Origin: an uncultured Elusimicrobia bacterium
GTDB taxonomy: Bacteria; Elusimicrobiota; Elusimicrobia; Elusimicrobiales; Elusimicrobiaceae
Length of the DNA stretch: 8,391 nucleotides
Reading direction: 5' to 3'
Assembly (NCBI GenBank): GCA_945483375.1
Contig: CALYRQ010000027.1
Coordinates: forward strand, 1-8,391
The notes below the pieces were generated by a model. It saw only the letters and a program-made list of their open reading frames with translations. It did not search any database and was not told the origin of the DNA. Made by a program: the position numbers and the translations under genes. Of the stretch, positions 1 to 5,897 are shown piece after piece; position 1 is the first letter of the stretch, and every line of letters begins with the position of its first letter.

Positions 1-1253
1 TTTTGGATTTGTTCCTGCGTGCAGGTTTGGCTTTCTCCCGTGTCGCAGGTGGGGGTGAATTTCTTAAATTTTTCCGGGTAGCGGCGGTAGTACGTCGGAC
101 CGTGGCTGCCGATGGTGTGCAGGACGATAAACGTGTGCCCTTTGATATTTTTAAGGTATTCTTCCAGGCCGTCGAGCAGGATTTCGTCTTTGCAGTAGGT
201 GCCGTCGCAGAAGCGTTTGTCTTTCAAATCCATTTCCATGTTAGGTACGCGCTGGCAGACGCCTTTACAGCCGTTGTCGTTTTCTTTCCACAGAATTTCA
301 TACCCGGTTTGTTTTAGGAGGTCCAGCAGGTTTTCGGTGTATTTGGCGTCGGTAGGGCTGAAATCTTTACGGGACGTGAACGAGAAAATCGCCGGGACCG
401 ACACCGCCGTCGCCGTGCCGGCGGACTGGACGTTTCTAAAGTTGACGATATCGTGTTTTTTGAGTTCCGGGTTGGTTTCTTTTTCATATCCGTTTAACGA
501 AAAATTCATCGCACGGGACGTTTCGCCCAGTACGACGATAAATACGGTTTTTTCTTCGTCCGGGTACGGTATGTGTTCCGCTTGTTCGTCCAGTTTGGTG
601 AAAGGACGTTTTTTCTGTTGTTCAATCTGAAAATAGCGGACCGTGGCGTACACATAGTTATGCGGATTTACCAAACGCCGTACTTCGCGGTTGTTGCGGC
701 CGAACGAGGCGTATTCCTTGTACACAAACGGCGCTAAAACGAGTACGCACAGCAAAAGTATGCCGCAACGCGCCAGGCGGGCGGTAACTTCTTTCCAGAA
801 AGGTCTAAAAACGATTTTTACGCGCGCCAGCCACACGGCGGGTACAATACCGCCCAGCGTCAGCCATAATACGGACAGGGGGGTGATGAGGTCTTTCACT
901 TCGCCGGGGTGCGTTTCAAACGTGTTGCGGATCATATCCGCGTCGATAAACGTGCCGAATTGGAACATCAGGTAGTTGGTCGCACCGGAAATGACGAGCA
1001 AAAGTATCATCAGCGGCTTGCCTGCATACGGAAGAAGCAGTAAGCTAAATGCCCAATACATCAACGTAAACAACACAAGCGGCAGGGAGAGTATGAACAG
1101 TGTGTCCGCAAAACCGGAAACTTCGGTATGCGTCCACACAAAACGCCAGAAACTGCAGTTTAAAAACAGCAAGAACCAGGCGGACAGTAACGCCGTTACG
1201 CGGACAGCGGGAATTTCGAGCCTTTTTGCCAAAAGGGAGAATAGTTTTCTCAT
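1..1253 (-). CDS. eptA: EptA/MCR-type phosphoethanolamine transferase, 3' end cut by window edge
   Basis: Inner-membrane enzyme that transfers phosphoethanolamine from phosphatidylethanolamine to lipid A or another envelope glycan. 417 residues are visible; roughly the last 130, with the remaining metal ligands, lie beyond the left edge. Five hydrophobic segments fall near residues 17-36, 47-74, 80-99, 124-144 and 162-178, followed by a periplasmic sulfatase-fold domain. Visible catalytic elements are Glu244 in VVLGETSRAMNF, the nucleophile Thr282 in AGTATAVSVP, and His384 in GSHGP; DMIRNTFETHPGE near 106-118 matches the substrate-binding stretch between membrane helices. Cysteine pairs in CKGVC, CDGTYC and CDTGESQTC are kept, but the pair that brackets the nucleophile in EptA/MCR is Ala in both places. 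The ATG at 1253 follows an AT-rich leader with no good Shine-Dalgarno site. The gene is separated from the upstream phosphorylase by a terminator, so it has its own promoter. Family assignment is secure; exact acceptor is not. Confidence 0.92.
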   Translation of the reverse strand, partial: MRKLFSLLAKRLEIPAVRVTALLSAWFLLFLNCSFWRFVWTHTEVSGFADTLFILSLPLVLFTLMYWAFSLLLLPYAGKPLMILLLVISGATNYLMFQFGTFIDADMIRNTFETHPGEVKDLITPLSVLWLTLGGIVPAVWLARVKIVFRPFWKEVTARLARCGILLLCVLVLAPFVYKEYASFGRNNREVRRLVNPHNYVYATVRYFQIEQQKKRPFTKLDEQAEHIPYPDEEKTVFIVVLGETSRAMNFSLNGYEKETNPELKKHDIVNFRNVQSAGTATAVSVPAIFSFTSRKDFSPTDAKYTENLLDLLKQTGYEILWKENDNGCKGVCQRVPNMEMDLKDKRFCDGTYCKDEILLDGLEEYLKNIKGHTFIVLHTIGSHGPTYYRRYPEKFKKFTPTCDTGESQTCTQEQIQ

Positions 1254-1279
1254 ATATAATATTTTACATTTCTTCTTTC

Positions 1280-1306
1280 CCGTACGGCTAGGCCCAGCGG
1301 GGCCTA
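1280..1306. promoter_or_regulatory. Two adjacent palindromes upstream of the eptA-like gene
   Basis: CCGTACGG at 1280-1287 is an 8-bp palindrome. Right next to it, TAGGCCC-AGCG-GGGCCTA at 1289-1306 is a perfect 7-bp inverted repeat. They lie 27-53 bases upstream of the eptA-like start codon, and no T-run follows on either strand, so this is not an intrinsic terminator. It could be an operator or a hairpin in the mRNA leader. No binding protein can be named. Confidence 0.3.
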
Positions 1307-1326
1307 TAAATCCGTTTTGAAGGAGC

Positions 1327-1356
1327 AAAAAAATGCACCCTTGCGGGTGCATTTTT
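1327..1356 (-). terminator. Intrinsic terminator of the nucleoside phosphorylase gene
   Basis: A 12-bp perfect stem (1329-1340 with 1345-1356, core TGCACCC/GGGTGCA) closes a TTGC loop. On the minus strand it ends in an uninterrupted T-run (complement of A 1327-1333). It lies ten bases past the phosphorylase stop and insulates the eptA-like gene. The plus strand also has Ts after the stem, but no plus-strand gene ends here. Confidence 0.9.
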
Positions 1357-1365
1357 GCATATCGT

Positions 1366-2115
1366 TTATTTGAGTAAGGCTTTTTCCGCCGCGTGGTAAA
1401 TGTCGTGCAGGTGTTGGAACATCAATCCTTCGCCGAAGTGCGGCTCCCATTGGAGTTGGTATAACTCGTCGCTGATGGCGAAAGCGGCCGCCGCTTTTAC
1501 TTTTTTCTGCGCGCAAATGGCAAAGAATGCGGAGGCTTCCATCTCGACGGTTAAAATGTTTTTCTTTTGGTAGAACGCGACCTCGGCGGCGGTTTCCCGA
1601 AAGATGGCGTCGGTCGTCCAGGTAGGGCCGGTGTGGTGGTCCAGGCCGGCTTTGGTTAAAGCCGTGTCCAGCCGTTTGGTGAGCGTCGCGGACGGCAACA
1701 GAAATTTATCCGCCGTATAGTGGGCAGACAGCCCTTCGTCCGCCGCCGCGCCGTTGCAGACGACGATATCGCCCGCCAGCACTTCCGGCTGGAGGGACCC
1801 GGCAATCCCCATCAAAATAAGTTCTTTTACGCCGAGAGCGATGAGCACCTCAAGCGCCATTCCCATGGCGGGCGCGCCGATGCCGAAGCCCGTGACGTAG
1901 GAGATGCCTTTTTTTTCGTCTACGTAGATATCGGCTTCGCAATTATATTTTTTAAAATTGCCTTGGCTGAGTACAAACTTGGTGATGGAGGAAAGCGGGC
2001 ATACGATGGCTTTGGCGGGGAGTTTCAAATTGCATTGGATATGTTCCAAATAGGTTTTTGCGCCGGATAATTCTTTTAAAGCGAGTTTTTGTTTTTTAGG
2101 GAACAGAACGGGCAT
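1366..2115 (-). CDS. Nucleoside phosphorylase (PNP/UDP family)
   Basis: A 249-residue cytosolic enzyme of the PNP_UDP_1 superfamily, which cleaves a (deoxy)nucleoside with phosphate to give base and ribose-1-phosphate, in nucleoside salvage. The glycine-rich GFGIGAPAMGMALEVL lies at 76-91 and GIAGSLQPEVLAGDIV at 103-118, the phosphate/ribose-binding core. VEMEAS at 190-195 holds the ribose-contacting Met192-Glu193 pair. ISDEL at 214-218 places Asp216 where purine nucleoside phosphorylases carry their base-protonating Asp; uridine phosphorylases usually differ there, so a purine substrate is slightly favoured but not shown. Length is normal for the family. The ATG at 2115 has AAGGAG five bases upstream. 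It is a single-gene unit with a promoter near 2151 and a terminator at 1327-1356. Confidence 0.88.
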   Translation of the reverse strand: MPVLFPKKQKLALKELSGAKTYLEHIQCNLKLPAKAIVCPLSSITKFVLSQGNFKKYNCEADIYVDEKKGISYVTGFGIGAPAMGMALEVLIALGVKELILMGIAGSLQPEVLAGDIVVCNGAAADEGLSAHYTADKFLLPSATLTKRLDTALTKAGLDHHTGPTWTTDAIFRETAAEVAFYQKKNILTVEMEASAFFAICAQKKVKAAAAFAISDELYQLQWEPHFGEGLMFQHLHDIYHAAEKALLK

Positions 2116-2149
2116 AGGGGCTCCTTGTGCTGCTGAAAAAATATATATA

Positions 2150-2161
2150 TACTATAGCAAA
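2150..2161 (-). promoter_or_regulatory. Extended -10 promoter of the nucleoside phosphorylase gene
   Basis: On the minus strand this reads TTTGCTATAGTA, with TG-C-TATAGT as an extended -10 element (TATAGT at 2151-2156). No convincing -35 box lies 16-18 bases upstream, as is common for extended -10 promoters. The element is about 35 bases before the start codon. The same 12-mer recurs at 2554 and 2845 on the plus strand. Confidence 0.6.
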
Positions 2162-2192
2162 TACTGTCTGTCCGCGTTATGGCGGCGGGCGG

Positions 2193-2198
2193 TATAAT
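2193..2198 (+). promoter_or_regulatory. -10 box (TATAAT) for the small membrane protein gene
   Basis: A perfect TATAAT lies 46 bases before the start codon at 2245 and diverges from the phosphorylase promoter. No clear -35 hexamer is visible at the usual distance, so the call rests on the -10 box and gene order. Confidence 0.45.
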
Positions 2199-2244
2199 CA
2201 GTTTTTGCATCTGCCGGTGAAGAATTATCCGTCATAATAAGAAT

Positions 2245-2511
2245 ATGAACAAACAAGATATCGTAACCACGGAAGAAATTGTGGAGGCCGAAGTGTTGGA
2301 CGAAAACGGACGCCCGGTGTTTGAAGCGGCAAAGCCGAAAGATTCCGCCCGCCCCAAAGGCGATACGGGGGGAGTGTTCGGCGGAATTTTGGTGCTTTCG
2401 TTCGGGTTTATTATGACGCTTTTCGTCGCCGCTTTCAGTATTTTTATCTTGCTGCCGCTGATGCTTATCGGCCGCATACTGGGGATGGAAATAAAGCGGT
2501 TTAACCGCTAA
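2245..2511 (+). CDS. Small membrane protein of unknown function
   Basis: An 88-residue protein that I do not recognise. The first 45 residues are hydrophilic and rich in Glu, Asp and Lys (TTEEIVEAEVLDENGRP). From about 46 to 78 runs a long hydrophobic stretch (GILVLSFGFIMTLFVAAF, then SIFILLPLMLIGRILGM) that could be one long or two short membrane helices, ending in the basic tail KRFNR. This layout predicts an inner-membrane protein. The Shine-Dalgarno site is weak (TAAGAA just before the ATG). Support comes from the -10 box at 2193, the gene-sized space between two promoters, and codon use like its neighbours. It lies between a divergent phosphorylase and a tRNA gene, which gives no functional clue. 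No terminator is obvious before the tRNA promoter. Confidence 0.65.
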   Translation: MNKQDIVTTEEIVEAEVLDENGRPVFEAAKPKDSARPKGDTGGVFGGILVLSFGFIMTLFVAAFSIFILLPLMLIGRILGMEIKRFNR

Positions 2512-2535
2512 GCGCGCGTGCCGCGAAAAAAGTGG

Positions 2536-2564
2536 TTTTCACCGTTGTTTTAATTTGCTATAAT
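2536..2564 (+). promoter_or_regulatory. Promoter of tRNA-Ser
   Basis: TTTTCA at 2536-2541 (four of six to TTGACA), a 17-base spacer and a perfect TATAAT at 2559-2564 preceded by TGC give a complete extended -10 promoter. The tRNA 5' end is 35 bases beyond the -10 box. Confidence 0.7.
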
Positions 2565-2598
2565 AAACAAGTAATCAGTAAGCCGCACACCGATTTTT

Positions 2599-2685
2599 GG
2601 AGAGGTGGCCGAGCGGTTTAAGGCACAGTCCTGGAAAGACTGCATACGGGAAACCGTATCGAGAGTTCGAATCTCTCCCTCTCCG
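2599..2685 (+). tRNA. tRNA-Ser (anticodon GGA)
   Basis: An 87-base cloverleaf. The acceptor stem is GGAGAGG (2599-2605) with CCTCTCC (2678-2684), discriminator G2685. The anticodon stem CAGTC/GACTG encloses loop CTGGAAA with anticodon GGA at 2633-2635. The long variable arm ATACGG-GAAA-CCGTAT (2644-2659) is typical of type II tRNAs such as serine. The T arm is GAGAG-TTCGAAT-CTCTC (2661-2677). CCA is not encoded; the next bases are TGG. It reads UCC and UCU serine codons. Confidence 0.97.
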
Positions 2686-2694
2686 TGGAAATTT

Positions 2695-2720
2695 AAAACC
2701 TCGCAAACGCGGGGTTTTTT
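2695..2720 (+). terminator. Intrinsic terminator after tRNA-Ser
   Basis: AAAACCTCGC (2695-2704) pairs with GCGGGGTTTT (2709-2718) around an AAAC loop, with one T-G wobble. It runs into six Ts at 2715-2720. It begins ten bases after the tRNA. Confidence 0.9.
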
Positions 2721-2844
2721 ATTTCCCAAGAAAGAGGTGGCTCCGCATAAACTGACCCTGTGGGCCGTACCTTGCAGGCCGCCTTTGCCTCGTCGAGATT
2801 CGAAGCCCGGAGCAATGTCTTTTATTCTCCATAAATAAAAAGTT
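2721..2844 (+). other. Gene-free stretch with a possible decayed tRNA-like copy
   Basis: No convincing gene lies between the tRNA terminator and the next promoter. AGAGGTGGC at 2733-2741 repeats the 5' part of tRNA-Ser (2601-2609). A T-loop-like ATTCGAA starts at 2798, 65 bases later, against 64 bases between the equivalent points of the real tRNA. The stems do not pair and there is no anticodon arm, so this is at best a degraded copy and may be chance. Confidence 0.25.
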
Positions 2845-2856
2845 TTTGCTATAGTA
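2845..2856 (+). promoter_or_regulatory. Extended -10 promoter of the unknown AT-rich gene
   Basis: TTTGCTATAGTA contains TG-C-TATAGT (-10 at 2850-2855) and is identical to the phosphorylase promoter core. No good -35 box is seen. The mRNA would have a leader of about 90 bases before the ATG at 2953. Confidence 0.5.
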
Positions 2857-2952
2857 AAGTGTATTGCCGCGTTTAGGTAAAATTGGGCAGGTCGGTATAT
2901 ACGTACACTGCGGCCGGTTAAATCAAGTAACAATTTAGATACAGGACAAAAT

Positions 2953-3894
2953 ATGAAGATAGACATCGCAGAATCTGCCGTTTACTCATGGCTTAGGCAT
3001 ATTAAAGGCTGTAAGATTGTTCAATTAAATTGGAAAAAATCTCCGAAATGGGAGGACTTTCACAGTGAAGAAGTTGACTCTCTTGTCGAAAAGATAAATA
3101 AACATTTCAATCATGTTTTTAAACAATCTGCCGCTAAACAAATTTTCTGCCAAGCGGAGATAGACGCTTTGGGAGTATGCTTTACAGAGGGGAAACCTTT
3201 TTTCTATGCGGTTGAAGTGGCTTTTCATGAAGCCGGTTTAAATTATGACGATTCTGCCGAGCGGGTATGCAAAAAATTATTAAGAATAGCCCTGATTCTC
3301 TATTTTTATTTTAATACAAAAGAAGGTGAAATTATTTTTGCCACGCCAAAAGTATGTCCTAAAACGTTGGTGCAGATTACCGAAAAACTGCAAAAAATTA
3401 TAGTTTTTATGCAAAGTAACGGGTTTTTTTATCGCTTTTCGTTTATAGGGAATGAACGTTTCGAACGGGAAATCATCCAACCTTTAAAAGATGTATCCAA
3501 TGAAGTCGCCGACACGGCTGAATTGTTTTTAAGAAGTTATCAATTCCTTGACCTGCTGCAGAAAAGGGAGTCCCTGCCTGTTAGACGCTCGGGCGTGCCC
3601 CGCGTCGAACCGAATGTTTCCACGATTGCCTTGTTGCGCCGAACCGGAATGCGGTTTTTTATCAGCTACTATGATTTTTTTAAAAAAGGATGCAGCCCCA
3701 AAAAAATGTTATCTATCATTACGGAAGATTATACGAACGCATCAAAGCAGCATCGCTGTTGTACCGCCAACCGCATTTTTAAGGAAAAACGCCAAATAGA
3801 GGCCTTGCAATTGATTGCGCATGCGCAAGACGTTCCTGTTACGGTTAGAGATAAAGCGATTTCACTGTTGACGCAAGAACAATCATTCCGGTAA
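2953..3894 (+). CDS. Conserved protein of unknown function, possible PD-(D/E)XK-like nuclease core
   Basis: A 313-residue soluble protein with no signal peptide or membrane segment. The first 200 residues resemble a widespread uncharacterised accessory family as I remember it: ESAVYSWLRHIKGCKIVQ at 7-24, AEIDALGV at 68-75, YAVEVAFHEAGLNY at 85-98, EIIFATPK around 130-140 and VADTAELFLRSYQ near 185-197. The order Glu7, Asp71, Glu88-x-Ala90 in an alpha-beta context suggests a PD-(D/E)XK-type core with the usual Lys replaced; this is inference. The last ~110 residues (GMRFFISYYDFFKKG onward) are basic and rich in helix-forming residues, perhaps a DNA-binding or partner domain. The ATG has AGGA seven bases upstream. 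Composition is patchy: by hand count 32% GC at 3001-3060 and 30% at 3361-3420, but 60% at 3541-3600, unlike the flanking genes. Its place just after a tRNA gene fits acquired DNA, but no integrase or neighbouring defence genes are present. Confidence 0.75.
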   Translation: MKIDIAESAVYSWLRHIKGCKIVQLNWKKSPKWEDFHSEEVDSLVEKINKHFNHVFKQSAAKQIFCQAEIDALGVCFTEGKPFFYAVEVAFHEAGLNYDDSAERVCKKLLRIALILYFYFNTKEGEIIFATPKVCPKTLVQITEKLQKIIVFMQSNGFFYRFSFIGNERFEREIIQPLKDVSNEVADTAELFLRSYQFLDLLQKRESLPVRRSGVPRVEPNVSTIALLRRTGMRFFISYYDFFKKGCSPKKMLSIITEDYTNASKQHRCCTANRIFKEKRQIEALQLIAHAQDVPVTVRDKAISLLTQEQSFR

Positions 3895-3909
3895 GCGCTT
3901 TTTATACCT

Positions 3910-3962
3910 AAAAATTCCCCAGCGGCGGGCCTTGCGGGCCGGCATAGCACTGGGGAATTTTT
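3910..3962. terminator. Bidirectional terminator between convergent genes
   Basis: AAAAATTCCCCAG (3910-3922) pairs perfectly with CTGGGGAATTTTT (3950-3962), giving a 13-bp stem with A/T tracts at both ends, so it can work in both directions. The 27-base interior is GC-rich with a further GGCC/GGCC pairing. It lies between the stop of the unknown gene (3894) and the stop of the pyrophosphatase gene (3980). Confidence 0.92.
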
Positions 3963-3979
3963 AAATTTTGCTGAGCGGT

Positions 3980-4558
3980 TTATTTGTCCATCAGTTTGGA
4001 AAAATTGCTGTACGTAACAAATTTTTCCTCGTAGGCGATAAACGCGTCTTTCAAAATTTGAATGGCGGTTTTCTTATCGAAGATTTTTTCCACTACCACG
4101 GTTTTGTTTTCCAATTTTTTGTAATCTTCAAAGAAACTCATGGTTTCGGAAATTAAGTGGTCGGGCAGTTGGGAAACGTCGGTATAGTGGCTGACGTTCG
4201 GGTCCCCCTGCGCCACGGCGATGATTTTATCGTCGGCCTCTCCGTTGTCGAGCATGCGCATAACGCCGATGATGCGCGCGGGCACAATGCACAGCGGCAC
4301 TACTTCGGCCTGGGAGAGAATCAGAATATCCAGGGGGTCTTTGTCGGCCCCGTACGTGCGCGGGATAAAACCGTAGTTGGCGGGATAATAAACGGACGAA
4401 TACAAAACGCGGTCCATGCGCAAAAGGCCGCTGGCTTTGTCCAGCTCGTATTTGGCGCGGGTGCCTTTCGGAATTTCGATAATGCCGTTTACCACGTATG
4501 GCAAGGTTTTTTTATCGCCGGGCGATACATGGTGCCACGGGTTGAAATTAGCGAACAT
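3980..4558 (-). CDS. ppa: Inorganic pyrophosphatase, soluble family I
   Basis: A 192-residue cytosolic enzyme that hydrolyses pyrophosphate to two phosphates with Mg2+, pulling biosynthetic reactions forward. By correspondence with E. coli PPase, the active-site set is present: Glu28, Lys36 and Glu38 (KYEL), Arg50, Tyr58 and Tyr62 ([10 protein letters not shown]), the Asp triad Asp72/Asp74/Asp77 in ADKDPLDIL, then Asp104, Asp109 and Lys111 (DNGEADDK) and Tyr146-Lys147. The family signature normally has a small or Asn/Asp residue where Lys73 is, a minor departure. It is slightly longer than the E. coli protein, from the N-terminal WHHVSPGD extension, which is common in other phyla. The ATG at 4558 has GAGG five bases upstream. 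It is a single-gene unit between its own -10 box and the shared bidirectional terminator. Confidence 0.96.
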   Translation of the reverse strand: MFANFNPWHHVSPGDKKTLPYVVNGIIEIPKGTRAKYELDKASGLLRMDRVLYSSVYYPANYGFIPRTYGADKDPLDILILSQAEVVPLCIVPARIIGVMRMLDNGEADDKIIAVAQGDPNVSHYTDVSQLPDHLISETMSFFEDYKKLENKTVVVEKIFDKKTAIQILKDAFIAYEEKFVTYSNFSKLMDK

Positions 4559-4590
4559 TTTTTCCTCTTTAATCAGTAATTTACTTTATA

Positions 4591-4596
4591 ATTATA
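4591..4596 (-). promoter_or_regulatory. -10 box (TATAAT) of ppa
   Basis: On the minus strand a perfect TATAAT (in GTATAATTATAAAG) lies 32 bases before the ppa start. The best -35 candidate, GAAACA, matches only half of the consensus. Confidence 0.5.
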
Positions 4597-4629
4597 CAAT
4601 TCCTGCGGGCTGTGTTTCAGTATAAATGT

Positions 4630-4656
4630 AAAAATCCCCGCGTTTTTAGGGGGGAT
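4630..4656 (-). terminator. Intrinsic terminator at the end of the CMD-cupin unit
   Basis: On the minus strand ATCCCC (4651-4656) pairs with GGGGAT (4634-4639) and runs into five Ts (complement of A 4630-4634). The loop is longish (11 bases). It is the first hairpin with a T-tract after the cupin gene and lies upstream of ppa. Confidence 0.6.
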
Positions 4657-4666
4657 ATCTTGCGGA

Positions 4667-4696
4667 ATACCCCGGGGCGAAACCGCTCCGGGGTAT
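4667..4696 (-). terminator. Strong GC-rich hairpin just after the cupin gene
   Basis: ATACCCCGGGGCG (4667-4679) pairs with CGCTCCGGGGTAT (4684-4696), 13 bp with one G-T wobble, around an AAAC loop. No T-run follows directly, so it may protect the mRNA 3' end or act together with the T-tract hairpin at 4630-4656. Confidence 0.55.
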
Positions 4697-4702
4697 ATTG
4701 GG

Positions 4703-5161
4703 TTATTTATATTCTTCGTCGGTTACTTTTTCCAGCCATATCGGTTGATTGTCCGGTGCGTTGGGTGTAAGCGCCACGTGGCTGAACCAACTGTCCGGCG
4801 CGGCGCCGTGCCAATGTTCCACGCCCGGCGGAACGGAAACTACGTCCCCGGGGTGCAAAATTTCCACTTTCTGGCCGCGGATTTGGTGCCGCCCTTCGCC
4901 GTTGGTAACCAGGAGCACCTGTCCGCCCGTATGTTTGTGCCAGTCCGTACGCGCGCACGGCTCAAACGTAACGTTGGCGGCGGGAAGTTTTACCTGTTCG
5001 TCATAACCGTTTAACGGGGCCAAATACGTATTGCCCGTAAAATGAGCGCAGTAAGGATTTAATTCCCCTTTGCCAAACAGCGGTGAATCTTTTTTGGCGG
5101 GCGCATCTGCGCAGGCCGTTAATAAAGCGGCACAAAGCGTAAGCAGAAACAGTTTTTTCAT
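4703..5161 (-). CDS. Cupin-domain lipoprotein
   Basis: 152 residues. A lipoprotein signal (MKKLFLLTLCAALLTAC) has lipobox LTAC, with Cys17 as the lipidation site; residue 18 is Ala, so there is no Asp+2 retention signal. The rest is one small cupin barrel. Motif 1 is WHKHTGGQVLLVTNGEG at 74-90, with likely metal ligands His75, His77 and Gln81; motif 2 is PGDVVSVPPGVEHWHG at 104-119, with His116 and His118. This subfamily is usually found beside CMD/AhpD-like proteins, as here; its substrate is unknown. The start at 5161 is chosen because it gives the signal peptide and overlaps the CMD stop as ATGA (translational coupling); a longer in-frame reading to 5239 lies entirely inside the CMD gene and adds only an Arg-rich non-signal sequence. 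It shares the MerR-type promoter at 5898. Confidence 0.9.
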   Translation of the reverse strand: MKKLFLLTLCAALLTACADAPAKKDSPLFGKGELNPYCAHFTGNTYLAPLNGYDEQVKLPAANVTFEPCARTDWHKHTGGQVLLVTNGEGRHQIRGQKVEILHPGDVVSVPPGVEHWHGAAPDSWFSHVALTPNAPDNQPIWLEKVTDEEYK

Positions 5162-5847
5162 TTTTCGGTTACCTCTTTTAATACCGCCAGCCCGTTGACG
5201 GCTTCGCGGCGGCCCAGTTCTTGTTTGACTACGGCGCAAATCCCTTCAATTTGCGCGGGCGTTACGCCCACATTTAAGGCCAACCCCATATGAGCGCGTA
5301 GCTGCGGGTTCACGTGGCCGAGAGCCGTTAAAAAAGAAACGGTCGCCAGTTCCCGCTGTTCATCCGTCAGTACGCCGCGGGCGAAAATATCGGCAAACAG
5401 ATGTTCTTTTAAGAATGTATCCGTATCTTGAATAAAAGCCGCCGGACGATTGGGAATATCCTTGCCCATTAAACGGGCCAGATTTTGGCGGTCGAGTTCG
5501 TATTTGTCGGTTCCGTCCGGGATTTGTGCGGGCGTTTGGCCCGGTACGTCTTGTTTGCCTTGCGCGGCGCGCGCTTTAATCACTTGTTTCAGCGAGGCGG
5601 AGGCATTCAAACAACGGGGAAAACCCGTGTAGGCGTATAATTGCAGGACCATTTCTTTTAATTCGTTTACGGTCCACCCTTCGTCCAAAGCGCGGTTGAA
5701 CGCGACGGTCAGTTTGGGCAAATTACCCACTGCCGCCGTCGAGGCCGCCGCGGCAAAGGCTTGTTCTTTGGACGTTAAATTATTGGCGGCTTGCTTCCAG
5801 TTATAAGCGTGCAGCGCCCCGGAACCGATGAGGCCGGCCGCCATCAC
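5158..5847 (-). CDS. Carboxymuconolactone decarboxylase (AhpD-like) family protein with a stop codon in its signal peptide
   Basis: 229 residues from the GTG at 5847, with two CMD-type helical repeats. The first is at about 27-95 (ELKEMVLQLYAYTGFPR at 62-78) and the second at about 150-220 (TDEQRELATVSFL, NPQLRAHMGLALNVG, with His186). The CxxC of true AhpD is absent, so alkylhydroperoxidase activity is not predicted; the family includes decarboxylases and proteins of unknown function that pair with cupins. The best Shine-Dalgarno site (GGGAG) serves an ATG at 5865, from which the reading is MKR, TGA, then ISVMAAGLIGSGALHA: a typical signal peptide broken by a stop at codon 4. From 5847 or 5844 the protein lacks the basic n-region and would probably stay in the cytosol. 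Candidate changes are TGG or CGA to TGA. It is followed by the cupin gene with an ATGA overlap. Confidence 0.87.
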   Translation of the reverse strand: MMAAGLIGSGALHAYNWKQAANNLTSKEQAFAAAASTAAVGNLPKLTVAFNRALDEGWTVNELKEMVLQLYAYTGFPRCLNASASLKQVIKARAAQGKQDVPGQTPAQIPDGTDKYELDRQNLARLMGKDIPNRPAAFIQDTDTFLKEHLFADIFARGVLTDEQRELATVSFLTALGHVNPQLRAHMGLALNVGVTPAQIEGICAVVKQELGRREAVNGLAVLKEVTEK

Positions 5848-5897
5848 GCTTATTCATCTTTTCATATGATTTCTCCCTGTTGAATAGTATTTCTTTT

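Noticed and set aside
1304..1516. 70-residue minus-strand reading frame over the terminator and the end of the phosphorylase gene
   Set aside because: It overlaps the phosphorylase in another frame and runs through an intrinsic terminator; it has no recognisable features.
2550..2966. Open reading frames on both strands across the tRNA-Ser (2605-2838 plus, 2550-2966 minus)
   Set aside because: Both are read through the tRNA and its terminator; the peptides with GEIRTLDTVSRMQ or MAERFKAQSWKDC are classic spurious translations of tRNA-Ser.
2599..3980. Integrative element using tRNA-Ser as attachment site
   Set aside because: No integrase and no direct repeat of the tRNA 3' end is found up to 3980, so element boundaries cannot be supported.
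5854..5856. Selenocysteine or reassigned TGA in the CMD gene
   Set aside because: The position is in a signal peptide, not at a redox site. The gene's own terminal TGA is in the expected place with ATGA overlap, so standard decoding holds.
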